A program made the translations under genes and the position numbers. Shown here in pieces: positions 14,539 to 23,360 of a stretch of DNA of 64,000 bases. The stretch covers positions 233,058-297,057 of the forward strand of contig NZ_JABKKJ010000002.1 in NCBI RefSeq assembly GCF_013166515.1, read 5' to 3'. This DNA is from Xylanibacter caecicola (GTDB taxonomy: Bacteria; Bacteroidota; Bacteroidia; Bacteroidales; Bacteroidaceae). The notes beneath the pieces are model-generated. The model made no database searches and was not told the origin of the DNA. It saw only the letters and a program-made list of their open reading frames with translations. Position 1 is the first letter of the stretch. Every line of letters starts with the position of its first letter.

Positions 14539-17091
14539 TTATTGCAGCACATTGGCAATCGTTGCGATCATTGTGGCGATGGATGCCACCGACGTGCCTA
14601 TTGTCATTGTCTCGGCAATGCTCATCTTGTTTATTGCCTTTGCCGGTACTACTATTTCGCATCCCGGCGTGGGCTTGGCGTTACGACCTACCTTTGCCAC
14701 CGTTCCGTTCATGTGTATGATGTAGGTCTGGCTTTTCTTTGCCTTGTTGGTGAAGCCGCCTGCCTGGTCTATATAGTAGCTCACCTTCTTGTTCTTTATG
14801 AAGCCCACGGTGTTGGGATACATCACCTCGCCGTTTATCTTTACCGTTCCGTTATACTGCGGCACTATAATCTTGTCGCCCTCGCGCAGCACGATATCCT
14901 CGTTGCCTCCCGGGTTTTTCATAGCCTTGTCCAGTTCTATTCCCACGTAGTATGTCTCGCCTATCTGGAACTTCTTTATCTTCTCGCTGTTCTCGAAGTC
15001 GCTCTTTATGTTGGCGTTCTTCATTGCCTCTTCCTTTTCGAGATCCTCATACTGTTCGCGTGCAATCTTCATTACCGATTCCATTCGTATACGTTCCTCG
15101 GGAGTGATGCGTCGCTCAAGGTGTGCTCCCTTTATGTATGCACGGTCGTTTACACCGCCTGCCGACTTTATGATGTCGCTGAGTCGTTCGGCTTTTTTAG
15201 ACAATGTATATGTTCCGCTGAACATCACCTCGCCGGTGACTTCCACGTTCTGCTGTCTGTTGTATCCCGGACTGCGGCGCACGTAAACCTCATCAAACGG
15301 CATGAGCTTGAAGCCCTGCTCACCGTCTATCACAAATCCGTCTTTCAGGGCGAAGCTGTATGTGCGGGCTATCAGCGAGTCGGTGGTCAGCGCTTTGGGA
15401 TTGATGATGCGTCTTGCCACGTCCACTTTTACGGTGGATGCAGTCTGTTTCAGTCCACCCGCCTGCAATACAAAGTCTTCGAGCGTCTCGTTGTCGGCAT
15501 ATTTGTATATACCCGGATAGTTTACCTCGCCGTGTATCGTTATCGTCTGTTCCTCCATCATCTCCTGTTTTGTTGGGATGAAAAGCACGTCGTTGTTCTG
15601 TATGGGCATGTCTGCCACCGTGCCGTTCATTATGCCTTCGATGTCTACCGGTATGACTTCGAGTGTGCGGTCTTTCTTCATTCTGTGCATCACGGCACGT
15701 GCAGTGAACGCCTCCTCGCGCAGTCCCTCTGCATTCTCGATGAGTGTGCGCACGCTGTTTATGTCGTCGCCCACCTGGTACATGCCGGGACGGAACACGG
15801 CACCTTTTATCTCCACCATGTTAGAGAAGCGCGGCAGCACAGAGTCTACACTCAGCGAGTCTTCATCGGCAAGGTGGAACGAACTCATGTCAAACTCGTT
15901 GATGTTGTATACCGAATATTCCTTGCCCGTCTTGCGTACAAGGCGCACCGACTTGCTGTAGGCGTCGCCCGTAAATCCTCCTGCATATTTAAGTATTGTC
16001 GCCACGCTCTCGTTCTTGCGCATCTCGTAGAACATGGGGCGCTTCACCTTGCCCGTGATGTTTACAAGGCAGTCGTACGGACCGACAACTATCACGTCGT
16101 TGTCGGCAAGGCGCACGTTGCCGGTCAGTTTCCCGTTAAGGATGTAGTCGTATATGTCGACCACCGTCACGAGGCGGTTGTTTCTGTATACCTTTATGTT
16201 ACGCAGCGTACCCAGCTCGTTTGTGCCTCCAGCCATGTAAAGTGCATGGAAAACGGTGGCGAATGCCGACAGCGTGTATGTGCCCGGCGTCTTTACCTCG
16301 CCCATTACGTTCACCATTATGGTGCGTGTCTGCCCTACGGACAGCTTTATCTTCGAACTGCTGTACCGTGCACCCAGCTGCGAGCGCAGCTGTGCGTTTG
16401 CCTGTGCCACGGTCATGCCGCTGACATATACCGGTCCGAAGCCCTCTATGGTTACCGTTCCCTCGGGCGATACCGTCCCTTCCACGGTCTTCTGCGATGC
16501 GCCGTATATGTCGATAAACACCGCATCGCCCGGTCCGAGACGGTAGCTCTGCGGTGTTGCGATGTTCATTGCCGGTTCGAATGTAAGGCTTTTGTTGTTG
16601 AAGATGTCACGTCCGAAAACTTTTTTCTTGTTCTTCTCTTCCATCAGCTGCTTGAGCAGGGTGGCTGTGTCGGCGGGCAATATGTCCGTCATTTCCTCCT
16701 GCATCATCATGAACTCCTCGTCGTCCTTGTCGTATGTACGTGTCGCGCTGTTCATAGAACCGTCTTTTATACGGTATTGCGGCTTTTCAGCCTTGTCGCC
16801 TCCGTTGTTGCTGCGCAATCTTTTTGCGTCGCCGTTGTCGGCTCCTTTGCCTGCGGTGCCGAGCCCGGTGCCTTTTGTCATCCTCTCGTACTTGTTTCTT
16901 ACACGCCGTATCTGACTGATGTCCACGCCGCGTTGCATCAGCTTTGTCACTATCTGAGCCTGTGAAGTGCCTGCCTCATGTTCTTTCATTACAAACTGTA
17001 TGACTTGCTCGTCTGTCATAGACGACTGTGCCATGGCGTCGATACAGAAGAATGTGAGCAGTAATACCGTCAATAAGGTAAATCTTTTCAT
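14539..17091 (-). CDS. Polysaccharide export outer-membrane protein with multiple SLBB domains
   Basis: An 850-aa protein with a signal peptide (1-21, ending AMA). Residues about 20-65 are a helical, charged region; 70-120 is low complexity. A Wza-type polysaccharide export domain starts near 175 (YRLGPGDAVFIDIYGASQKTVEGTVSPEG...). It is followed by about six SLBB domains, each starting with a 'V(E/N)(I/V)xGEVxxPGxY' strand (for example VNVMGEVKTPGTYTL, VEIKGAVFRPGMY, ITIHGEVNYPGIY, VEVTGEVMFSGTY, VKINGEVMYPNTV). Such proteins form the outer-membrane or periplasmic channel for capsule or exopolysaccharide. No Wzc kinase or glycosyltransferase genes are adjacent. Promoter -7 box at 17184-17191. 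Confidence 0.88.
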   Translation of the reverse strand: MKRFTLLTVLLLTFFCIDAMAQSSMTDEQVIQFVMKEHEAGTSQAQIVTKLMQRGVDISQIRRVRNKYERMTKGTGLGTAGKGADNGDAKRLRSNNGGDKAEKPQYRIKDGSMNSATRTYDKDDEEFMMMQEEMTDILPADTATLLKQLMEEKNKKKVFGRDIFNNKSLTFEPAMNIATPQSYRLGPGDAVFIDIYGASQKTVEGTVSPEGTVTIEGFGPVYVSGMTVAQANAQLRSQLGARYSSSKIKLSVGQTRTIMVNVMGEVKTPGTYTLSAFATVFHALYMAGGTNELGTLRNIKVYRNNRLVTVVDIYDYILNGKLTGNVRLADNDVIVVGPYDCLVNITGKVKRPMFYEMRKNESVATILKYAGGFTGDAYSKSVRLVRKTGKEYSVYNINEFDMSSFHLADEDSLSVDSVLPRFSNMVEIKGAVFRPGMYQVGDDINSVRTLIENAEGLREEAFTARAVMHRMKKDRTLEVIPVDIEGIMNGTVADMPIQNNDVLFIPTKQEMMEEQTITIHGEVNYPGIYKYADNETLEDFVLQAGGLKQTASTVKVDVARRIINPKALTTDSLIARTYSFALKDGFVIDGEQGFKLMPFDEVYVRRSPGYNRQQNVEVTGEVMFSGTYTLSKKAERLSDIIKSAGGVNDRAYIKGAHLERRITPEERIRMESVMKIAREQYEDLEKEEAMKNANIKSDFENSEKIKKFQIGETYYVGIELDKAMKNPGGNEDIVLREGDKIIVPQYNGTVKINGEVMYPNTVGFIKNKKVSYYIDQAGGFTNKAKKSQTYIIHMNGTVAKVGRNAKPTPGCEIVVPAKAINKMSIAETMTIGTSVASIATMIATIANVLQ

Positions 17092-17183
17092 GTCTTATAT
17101 AGCTGTTTTATTTATTCGGTTTTTTGCATTATGCGATATGCATGCCGCTATAATATAATAACACATAATATGTTATTTTGTTG

Positions 17184-17191
17184 CAAAAGTA
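17184..17191 (-). promoter_or_regulatory. -7 box upstream of the SLBB export gene
   Basis: TACTTTTG on the minus strand, about 93 nt before the start codon, matches TAnnTTTG. No convincing -33 box is seen. Confidence 0.45.
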
Positions 17192-17303
17192 ATACATTTT
17201 TTAATAAATGAAGAATGGCTGTGCGAAGAATGGTGGTGCATGCCCCGCTGCTTGTTATATTTTACTTCAAAGTATTAATATTTGTTATCGTCAAGGGCGT
17301 GTC

Positions 17304-17335
17304 TTTGCCGTTTCATATAAAAACATCTATCTTTG
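17304..17335 (+). promoter_or_regulatory. tmRNA promoter, with palindromic -7 region
   Basis: TTTG (17304-17307) and TATCTTTG (17328-17335) are separated by 20 nt. The -7 box is the left half of a perfect 16-bp palindrome TATCTTTGCAAAGATA (17328-17343), so a minus-strand -7 box is also present. The predicted start lies about 70 nt before the mature tmRNA 5' end, implying a processed leader. Confidence 0.7.
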
Positions 17336-17413
17336 CAAAGATATGTACGGGTGTATCTGCGTTTTGCAGCAGATTATCTGCATTATGATGCACCACGTCC
17401 TGCTCGATGAAAT

Positions 17414-17811
17414 GGGGTTGACCGGATTTGACAGCAGGTCGGAATGGTACGTAAGCATGCGGAGCCTTGTCTGCCGGCTCCTTAATATCAGCAGTCAAAA
17501 ATTTATCTGGCGAAAACAAGTACGCTCTCGCTGCCTGATCGAAGTACAGTAGATTGCTGGCTTTATCCGGACACCAGGTGACCGGACGAGACATCGCTCA
17601 AAAGCTGTTGTTCCGAAGCTCTTTGGTAAAGCGGTGCGGTAAAATCGGAAATAGTCTGTCTGTGCCCTGCCGGGCAGATGAAGTTTAAGGGGATAAGGTT
17701 GCGGTTGGTGGTTCGGGTCTTGCCGCAACTCGAAAAACGAAGTCCGGAATAAGCATGTAGAAAGCGTATGGTTTCCCTGTTTGGACGAGGGTTCGACTCC
17801 CTCCAGCTCCA
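17414..17811 (+). ncRNA. ssrA: tmRNA (transfer-messenger RNA)
   Basis: The 5' end GGGGTTGACCGGATTTGACA and the 3' end GGTTCGACTCCCTCCAGCTCC are hallmark tmRNA ends. The seven acceptor pairs GGGGTTG/CAGCTCC form with one G-U at each of two positions. An internal reading frame at 17509-17538 reads GGC GAA AAC AAG TAC GCT CTC GCT GCC TGA, giving a tag GENKYALAA. The YALAA end matches Bacteroidetes SsrA tags recognised by ClpXP. The CCA end is not encoded. Function: rescue of stalled ribosomes and tagging of their products. The length of 398 nt is normal. A terminator follows at 17847. Confidence 0.95.
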
Positions 17812-17846
17812 CAAATGTATTTAGAACAAGTCGGAAAGACTGTTGC

Positions 17847-17897
17847 AAGAAAGTGTGTCAGAATGAACAAGTGTTGATTTTGACACACTTTCTTTTT
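17847..17897 (+). terminator. Terminator downstream of tmRNA
   Basis: AAGAAAGTGTGTCA (17847-17860) pairs perfectly with TGACACACTTTCTT (17881-17894) over a 20-nt loop and is followed by T residues. It sits 36 nt after the tmRNA 3' end. Confidence 0.8.
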
Positions 17898-18084
17898 GTA
17901 TATGTTTGAGATTGAGGGCGAATCTTAAGAATATGTCCCTACCGAGGATGATTGTTCATTTTGATATAGCACTATAATTATATTTAGACACACCCTTCTG
18001 GGTGATTTGTATAATTCGTCGAACTCATATTAATTTAAATCCATTCTGTGAATGTCCGCCTATTACGATTGAGGGATTGAATAA

Positions 18085-18122
18085 AAAAGCAGGTGTCCTT
18101 CGGTAGGGGACACCTGCTTTTA
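18085..18122. terminator. Bidirectional terminator before the large surface protein gene
   Basis: AAAAGCAGGTGTCC (18085-18098) pairs with GGACACCTGCTTTT (18108-18121) around a 9-nt loop; A-runs and T-runs flank it on both sides. It ends transcription of the minus-strand surface protein gene that stops at 18145. Confidence 0.85.
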
Positions 18123-18144
18123 ATGTTTTATGTTTCAGTCATTT

Positions 18145-21100
18145 TTATCTTATGACTTTCTTTCCGTTGTGGATATAGATACCCTTTTGTGTAGGCTTCT
18201 CTATGCGTACACCATTGAGGTTGTACCATGTACCATTGTCTGTATCGGCATCTGTTGTTATACCGTCGATACCCAGAGCTGTGCGGTATGCCTCTTCGGC
18301 AGCTTTCAGTGCTGCAAGTGCTGCGTCTATCTCCTCCTGGAACTCAGCTTCGGCAAGTGCCTTCTTTGCTGCGTTGATCGCGTCGAGCAGTGTTGCGCCC
18401 GGTGTTCCTTCTGAAGTGTCTGCGTTGCCGAGCAGTTCTGTTGCTGTTGTTATTTCCGCTTCAAGAGCCGTCTTGTCAAGAACAGGAGCTACGTATTCTG
18501 TGAGCCAGCGCGGGTCACCAGTCTGATATTTAGCCTGTTGTGTTGAGGTACCGATGTGGAAGTCACCGTTAGCGGCGTCTGCGAATGTCGGATCTGTAAA
18601 GAGTATCGTTCCGCTATTGTCATAGCTTGCCTCGCTTGCTGACATGTCTGCACCGTCCATGAAATAGGTGTTGTGTGCGAATGTCTTCTGTGCGTTGCTT
18701 CCGAAGCGACCTCCTGCAAGGCGGCGTATGATGTCCTTGCTGCTGTCAACCCAGATGTTGTTCTGTATGTCGAACTTCACGAAGTTCTGTCCCTGTATAC
18801 CGCTGTAGTTACCCCACTGTCCTCCAGCACTGATAACCTTGTTGAATGTATTTGCGGTGTATGTCATGACATGGAATTCGGTGTTCTTGTCAAATCCGTA
18901 ACGGTCAAGGCGTGCGCTGTTGTTGTAGCGTATGAAGTATTTAGCGAAAGCGTTGCCGTAGATTGTAGAGTTCTTGATTGTGACGTCTTTAGCACCTCCG
19001 CCCTGGAATGCTATGAGTGCCTCGTTCTTTACCGCCTCTGTTGCAAGGTTGAGCACGGCATTTTCAATTGTGAAGTCAACGACACAGTATTTCGTGTTGT
19101 TGTCGTAGAAGATGCTGTTCTTGATGCCGTTCACTTTCACGTTTGCAATCTTCACGGCACCTACACGGTAGTATTCGTTGATAAGTTCAACGCTCGGGGT
19201 CTTGCTCATTGTGATGAAAGCATCTGCAAGTGCCGATGCATCTACAGTAGCACCGTTACCGTTGATTGCAAGTGCTGCCGGAGCCTCGATAGTTCCGCTT
19301 ACGGTGTATGCACCGTCTGCTGCAAGGTTTATTGTGATGTCGCCAACTTTGTCAACTTTTGCTTTAGCTTCGTTCAGGGCTGTCGTTATGTCTGCACCTG
19401 TTGCCGGTGAGATTGTTACAGGAAGTGCAAATGCCTGTGCAGCATCGTATTCTACCAACCAGCGTGGGTCACCTGTCTGATATTTTGCCTGTTGCGAACC
19501 TGCATGTATTGTGAAGTTACCGTTGGCAGCATCTGCGAATGTCGGGTCTGTAACGAGTATCGTTCCGCTATTGTCATAGCTTGCCTCGCTTGCCGACATG
19601 TCTGCACCGTCCATGAAATAGGTGTTGTGTGCGAATGTCTTCTGTGCGTTGCTTCCGAAGCGACCTCCTGCCAGACGGCGTATGATGTCCTTGCTGCTGT
19701 CAACCCAGATGTTGTTCTGTATGTCGAACTTCACGAAGTTCTGTCCCTGTATACCGCTGTAGTTACCCCACTGTCCTCCAGCACTGATAACCTTGTTAAA
19801 TGTATTTGCGGTGTATGTCATTACCTGGAATTCGGTGTTCTTGTCAAATCCGTAACGGTCAAGACGTGCACTGTTGTTGTATCGTATGAAGTATTTAGCG
19901 AAAGCGTTGCCGTAGATTGTCGAGTTCTTGATTGTGACGTCTTTAGCACCTCCGCCCTGGAATGCTATGAGCGCCTCGTTCTTTACAGCCTCTGTTGCAA
20001 GGTTGAGCACGGCATTTTCAATTGTGAAGTCAACGACACAATATTTCGTGTTGTTGTCGTAGAATATGCTGTTTTTGATACCGTTCACTTTCACGTTTGC
20101 AATTTTCACTGCACCTACACGGTAGTATTCGTTGATAAGCTCAACGCTCGGGGTCTTGCTCATTGTGATGAAAGCGTCTGTAAGTGCCGATGCGTCTACA
20201 GTAGCACCGTTACCGTTGATTGCAAGTGCTGCCGGAGCCTCGATAGTTCCGCTTACGGTGTATGCACCGTCTGCTGCAAGGTTTATTGTGATGTCGCCAA
20301 CCTTGTCGCCACCATTTACGATAGTCTCTTTTTCAGCGTTTACAAGAGCAGTGAGGTCTGCGCCTGTAGCTGCATCTATTGTGATTGCTTTAACCTCGGG
20401 AACTCTTGTTATTGTGATTGGCTGGAACTGGATGTTGTCGTTGTATCTGCCTATTGCACCTACCATGTCATAGGTCTTTCCTTCCACGGGTGTCTCCATT
20501 TCCAGGTAGAACTGGTTGTATCCGGCAACTGTAGCCTCACCTTTTGCGATAGTGAAGTTTCTTTTTGCATCGGGGGTTGTATATGTAACACCTTTTAGGG
20601 TGACAACCTTGTTGATGTTCTCTTCCGTTACGTCTGCAAGTTCGGCAACATCGTATGTAATGTTTTCCGATACACCTTCTACTGCAGTGATTTCTGTTTC
20701 TGCAACAACTTCGAACAGTTTGTTGTATATAGACACAGATCCTTTCCAGTTCGGAGTGATGTGCTTTCCTGCCTCTATTGTTGTTGTTCCGTTAGCGTCA
20801 AAGATAAGGCTGTGACCTGTTGCGTCTTTGATGAATATGTAGTTTCTTGTCTTTTCGCTTACGGTTACAGTCTGGTTGTTCACAACAACGGCTTCTCCCG
20901 TAAATACGAATGGTGCTTTGTCTGTAAGTGCGTTAAGTTCTGCTATTGTTGCGACTGTCGGTATTGCCTCGAACGTTTTCTTTGCAATACTGCTCTTGTC
21001 TTCTCCCTTAATGGCAATTGCCTGTATGGTTGTTGTTGCCTCGATGTTGAAAGCCCCGGTGTATGGTGTGCTTTCAGCAGTAGGGGGGGTAACACCGTCT

Positions 21101-21699
21101 GTTGTGTAGTAGATTGTTGCATCGGCTGTCTCGCATGACATTGTTATTTCCGTTGAGCCGATGAAAGGAGTGGTACCGGTGATGATTGGAGCAGCAACAG
21201 TTGCGACTTCACTTTCATAATATATGGTAACATCCTTTATGTAAGCACGCTTGGCAGGTGTTGATATTGCAATCTCGTTAATTTCCGTATTTCCGTCATA
21301 GTTTACGGTATATTCCGTAATGTCGGCAGTCAGTTCAGTAAAGTCAGTTTGATTAACGGTGATACTTTGTTCGCCTGATTTATACCACATAGCGTTAAAT
21401 GTAACCTTTGTTGGTTTTACAGGTGTGGCAAGAGTCAAGGTTAGAGTTGCCGCGCTTTTGCTGGAACCAAGTTTAAGACCTCTTCCTGTCCGTCCGTTAT
21501 AGACATTCGTTGCTTCTTTAATGGCAGAAACATATTCAGCACCATTTTCGATAATTGCATCGATTGTTGTAACTTTTGCACTGTTGTCACTGGCAGTGCC
21601 GCTTTCTTTGAACGTAATGACTTGCGTCACTTCCGCCGCCGATATTCCCATTGCAAAGAGCAAAAGGAATGTCCAAAGCGTAAATAGCTTCTTTTTCAT
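18145..21699 (-). CDS. Large secreted surface protein with duplicated DUF4957/DUF5123-like region
   Basis: A 1184-aa protein starting MKKKLFTLWTFLLLFAMGIS (signal peptide ending about ISA). Residues about 180-245 form a chitobiase/hexosaminidase C-terminal-like domain (GSTEITMSCETADATIYYTTDG). Then comes a strand-rich domain (about 260-420) and two nearly identical 300-residue blocks (ATGADLTALVNAE... QTGDPRWL) that resemble DUF4957/DUF5123 right-handed beta-helix regions of Bacteroidales surface proteins. After a helical linker (about 1080-1150) the C-terminus WYNLNGVRIEKPTQKGIYIH NGKKVIR resembles the Prevotella C-terminal motif associated with surface targeting. Probable role: cell-surface glycan binding; enzymatic activity is not evident. 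The start at 21699 is chosen because the signal peptide begins there. Confidence 0.75.
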   Translation of the reverse strand: MKKKLFTLWTFLLLFAMGISAAEVTQVITFKESGTASDNSAKVTTIDAIIENGAEYVSAIKEATNVYNGRTGRGLKLGSSKSAATLTLTLATPVKPTKVTFNAMWYKSGEQSITVNQTDFTELTADITEYTVNYDGNTEINEIAISTPAKRAYIKDVTIYYESEVATVAAPIITGTTPFIGSTEITMSCETADATIYYTTDGVTPPTAESTPYTGAFNIEATTTIQAIAIKGEDKSSIAKKTFEAIPTVATIAELNALTDKAPFVFTGEAVVVNNQTVTVSEKTRNYIFIKDATGHSLIFDANGTTTIEAGKHITPNWKGSVSIYNKLFEVVAETEITAVEGVSENITYDVAELADVTEENINKVVTLKGVTYTTPDAKRNFTIAKGEATVAGYNQFYLEMETPVEGKTYDMVGAIGRYNDNIQFQPITITRVPEVKAITIDAATGADLTALVNAEKETIVNGGDKVGDITINLAADGAYTVSGTIEAPAALAINGNGATVDASALTDAFITMSKTPSVELINEYYRVGAVKIANVKVNGIKNSIFYDNNTKYCVVDFTIENAVLNLATEAVKNEALIAFQGGGAKDVTIKNSTIYGNAFAKYFIRYNNSARLDRYGFDKNTEFQVMTYTANTFNKVISAGGQWGNYSGIQGQNFVKFDIQNNIWVDSSKDIIRRLAGGRFGSNAQKTFAHNTYFMDGADMSASEASYDNSGTILVTDPTFADAANGNFTIHAGSQQAKYQTGDPRWLVEYDAAQAFALPVTISPATGADITTALNEAKAKVDKVGDITINLAADGAYTVSGTIEAPAALAINGNGATVDASALADAFITMSKTPSVELINEYYRVGAVKIANVKVNGIKNSIFYDNNTKYCVVDFTIENAVLNLATEAVKNEALIAFQGGGAKDVTIKNSTIYGNAFAKYFIRYNNSARLDRYGFDKNTEFHVMTYTANTFNKVISAGGQWGNYSGIQGQNFVKFDIQNNIWVDSSKDIIRRLAGGRFGSNAQKTFAHNTYFMDGADMSASEASYDNSGTILFTDPTFADAANGDFHIGTSTQQAKYQTGDPRWLTEYVAPVLDKTALEAEITTATELLGNADTSEGTPGATLLDAINAAKKALAEAEFQEEIDAALAALKAAEEAYRTALGIDGITTDADTDNGTWYNLNGVRIEKPTQKGIYIHNGKKVIR
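18500..20306. repeat. Long direct repeat (954-bp period) inside the surface protein gene
   Basis: The block 18500-19352 is repeated at 19454-20306 with a period of 954 bp (318 codons). Over long stretches the two copies differ by only scattered single bases, many at third positions. The spacer between copies also encodes a short ATGADITTALNEAK-type linker that restarts the repeat. This points to a recent in-frame tandem duplication, and it is a substrate for unequal recombination. Confidence 0.9.
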
Positions 21700-21972
21700 A
21701 ATGGTTAGTTTTAGATTAATAATATATATTGAATGTAATTTTAAATGGTATTTCCGGTTATTGTTTGATGTTGTTGACAATTTTATAGGTGAAGACGCAT
21801 AGTGTTTCCAAATGTAATCATTTTAGCGGTAAAAGCCACGCGTTTAATTCTTTTTAACCAAAACGAGGCATAATGAAGTTACTTATTGTCATTATATGTT
21901 TATAGTAATGAGGGTGTGTGTCAGAATAAATAATCATCCACTTTGCAACAAATATTGAATTCTGGCATACCC

Positions 21973-23259
21973 TCACTCGATATTCTCCTTTTTGCCGAAG
22001 TTCGGATCAATCTTTATGAATGCCGATACGGCAAACGTGACGATGCAGAACAACATCACGATGATGAAGAATGCGCGGTAGCCTACGGCTTCCTGCAGAT
22101 AGCCCGAGAGCAGTCCTGGTATCATCATGCTCAGCGCCATCAGTGCCGTGCACAGTGCGTAGTGCGATGTCTTGTGCTCACCCTGACTATAATATATAAG
22201 GTATAGCATGTATGCCGTGAAGCCGAAGCCGTAGCCGAACTGCTCTATGAACACACATACGTTTATGACGAGCAGGCTTGAGGGCAGGGTGTAGCTCATG
22301 TACACGTATACGATGTCGGGCAGTGTTATGGCGCACACCATGGGCCACAGCCACCGTTTCAGACCGTCGCGTCCGGCAGCCATTCCGCCAAGTATTCCGC
22401 CCAGCGTAAGTCCGATGATGCCCACCGTGCCCTGCACGAAACCGTATTCCTGCGGCGTAAGTCCCAGTCCGCCGCTGTTGGGACTGCCGACGAGAAACAG
22501 TGACGACACCTTGACAAGCAGTCCTTCGGGCATGCGATATAGCAGCATGAAGAGAAAAGCCACAGTAACCTCCTTAACCGGCATCTTTGTGAAGAATGTT
22601 TTTATGCTGTTGCCCAGTCCGGCGAAAAGACTCCTTATGCGTATCTTCTCCATGCCGCGGTCTTCGTCGGGTTTGGGCAGAACCATGCCGTGCCATATCC
22701 ACAAGGCGATGAACAGTCCGGCGACGCCGTAGAACACAAGGCTCCACGAATATTTTATGCTGCCGCGGAACAACACCTGTATGTTGCCGGCAATCATCAC
22801 TAATATTCCTTGTCCGAAGATTGTCGCAATGCGGTAGAACGTGCTGCGTATGCCTACGAACCATGCCTGGTGGTGCCTGTCAAGCCCGAGCATGTAGAAG
22901 CCGTCGGCGGCTATGTCGTGTGTGGCGCTGCTGAATGCCATTATCCAGAAGAAGAACAGCGTGCCCTGCAGCCAGAAACCGGTGGGAATGGTGAATGCCA
23001 CGCCACCGAAGGCGGCACCGATGAGCAGTTGCATCGTCACTATCCACCAGCGTTTTGTCTTTACGACGTCTACCAGCGGGCTCCACAGCGGCTTTATCAC
23101 CCATGGTAGGTACAGCCACGAGGTGTAGAAGGTTATTTCCGCGTTTGACAGTCCGAGCTGTTTGTAGAGTATCAGCGATACGGTCATCACGGCAACGTAG
23201 GGCAGTCCTTCGGCGAAGTATAGCGAGGGGATCCATGCCCAGGGGGAGGTTGTTTTCAT
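21973..23259 (-). CDS. AmpG-like major facilitator permease
   Basis: A 428-aa MFS protein with about 12 transmembrane helices. The N-terminus WAWIPSLYFAEGLPYVAVMTVSLILYKQLGLSNAE and the LPWVIKPLWSPLVD loop are typical of AmpG/'muropeptide MFS' permeases. ATHDIAADGFYML (helix 4) supports this group. AmpG imports anhydromuropeptides for cell-wall recycling; Bacteroidetes homologues are usually annotated the same way, but the substrate is not proven. The stop codon lies within an imperfect hairpin (21910-21974) that may end transcription. A run of TTAAGG-type repeats separates it from the upstream SpoIID fusion gene on the same strand. Confidence 0.8.
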   Translation of the reverse strand: MKTTSPWAWIPSLYFAEGLPYVAVMTVSLILYKQLGLSNAEITFYTSWLYLPWVIKPLWSPLVDVVKTKRWWIVTMQLLIGAAFGGVAFTIPTGFWLQGTLFFFWIMAFSSATHDIAADGFYMLGLDRHHQAWFVGIRSTFYRIATIFGQGILVMIAGNIQVLFRGSIKYSWSLVFYGVAGLFIALWIWHGMVLPKPDEDRGMEKIRIRSLFAGLGNSIKTFFTKMPVKEVTVAFLFMLLYRMPEGLLVKVSSLFLVGSPNSGGLGLTPQEYGFVQGTVGIIGLTLGGILGGMAAGRDGLKRWLWPMVCAITLPDIVYVYMSYTLPSSLLVINVCVFIEQFGYGFGFTAYMLYLIYYSQGEHKTSHYALCTALMALSMMIPGLLSGYLQEAVGYRAFFIIVMLFCIVTFAVSAFIKIDPNFGKKENIE

Positions 23260-23267
23260 TGTTCTAT

Positions 23268-23360
23268 TGTTTTTTTAGGGTCTTTAGGGTTCTTAGGGTT
23301 TTTAGGGTCCTTAAGGTCCTTAAGGACTTTAGGGTCTTTAAGGACTTTGGAGACTTTAGT
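23268..23360. repeat. GGGTCTTTAGG / GGTCCTTAAGGA iterated repeat
   Basis: About 90 bp of tandem, degenerate octamer-like words (TTTAGGGT, CCTTAAGG, ACTTTAGGGTC). The same vocabulary appears at 43138-43250 in another intergenic region. It overlaps the last codon of the fusion gene and lies upstream of the AmpG-like gene. Confidence 0.65.

Noticed and set aside
14542..16965. 807-aa open frame on the plus strand
   Set aside because: It is antisense to the SLBB export gene, has no family features (rich in Cys, His, Val and Tyr from reversed codons), and is a shadow of the real gene.
17495..17888. Minus-strand frames of 67-117 aa over the tmRNA
   Set aside because: They contain the known 'WSWRESNPRPNRET' type artefact translated from tmRNA antisense; the RNA gene explains the sequence.
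21910..21974. Terminator hairpin for the AmpG-like gene as a separate feature
   Set aside because: The stem is interrupted and includes the stop codon; mentioned in the gene entry only.
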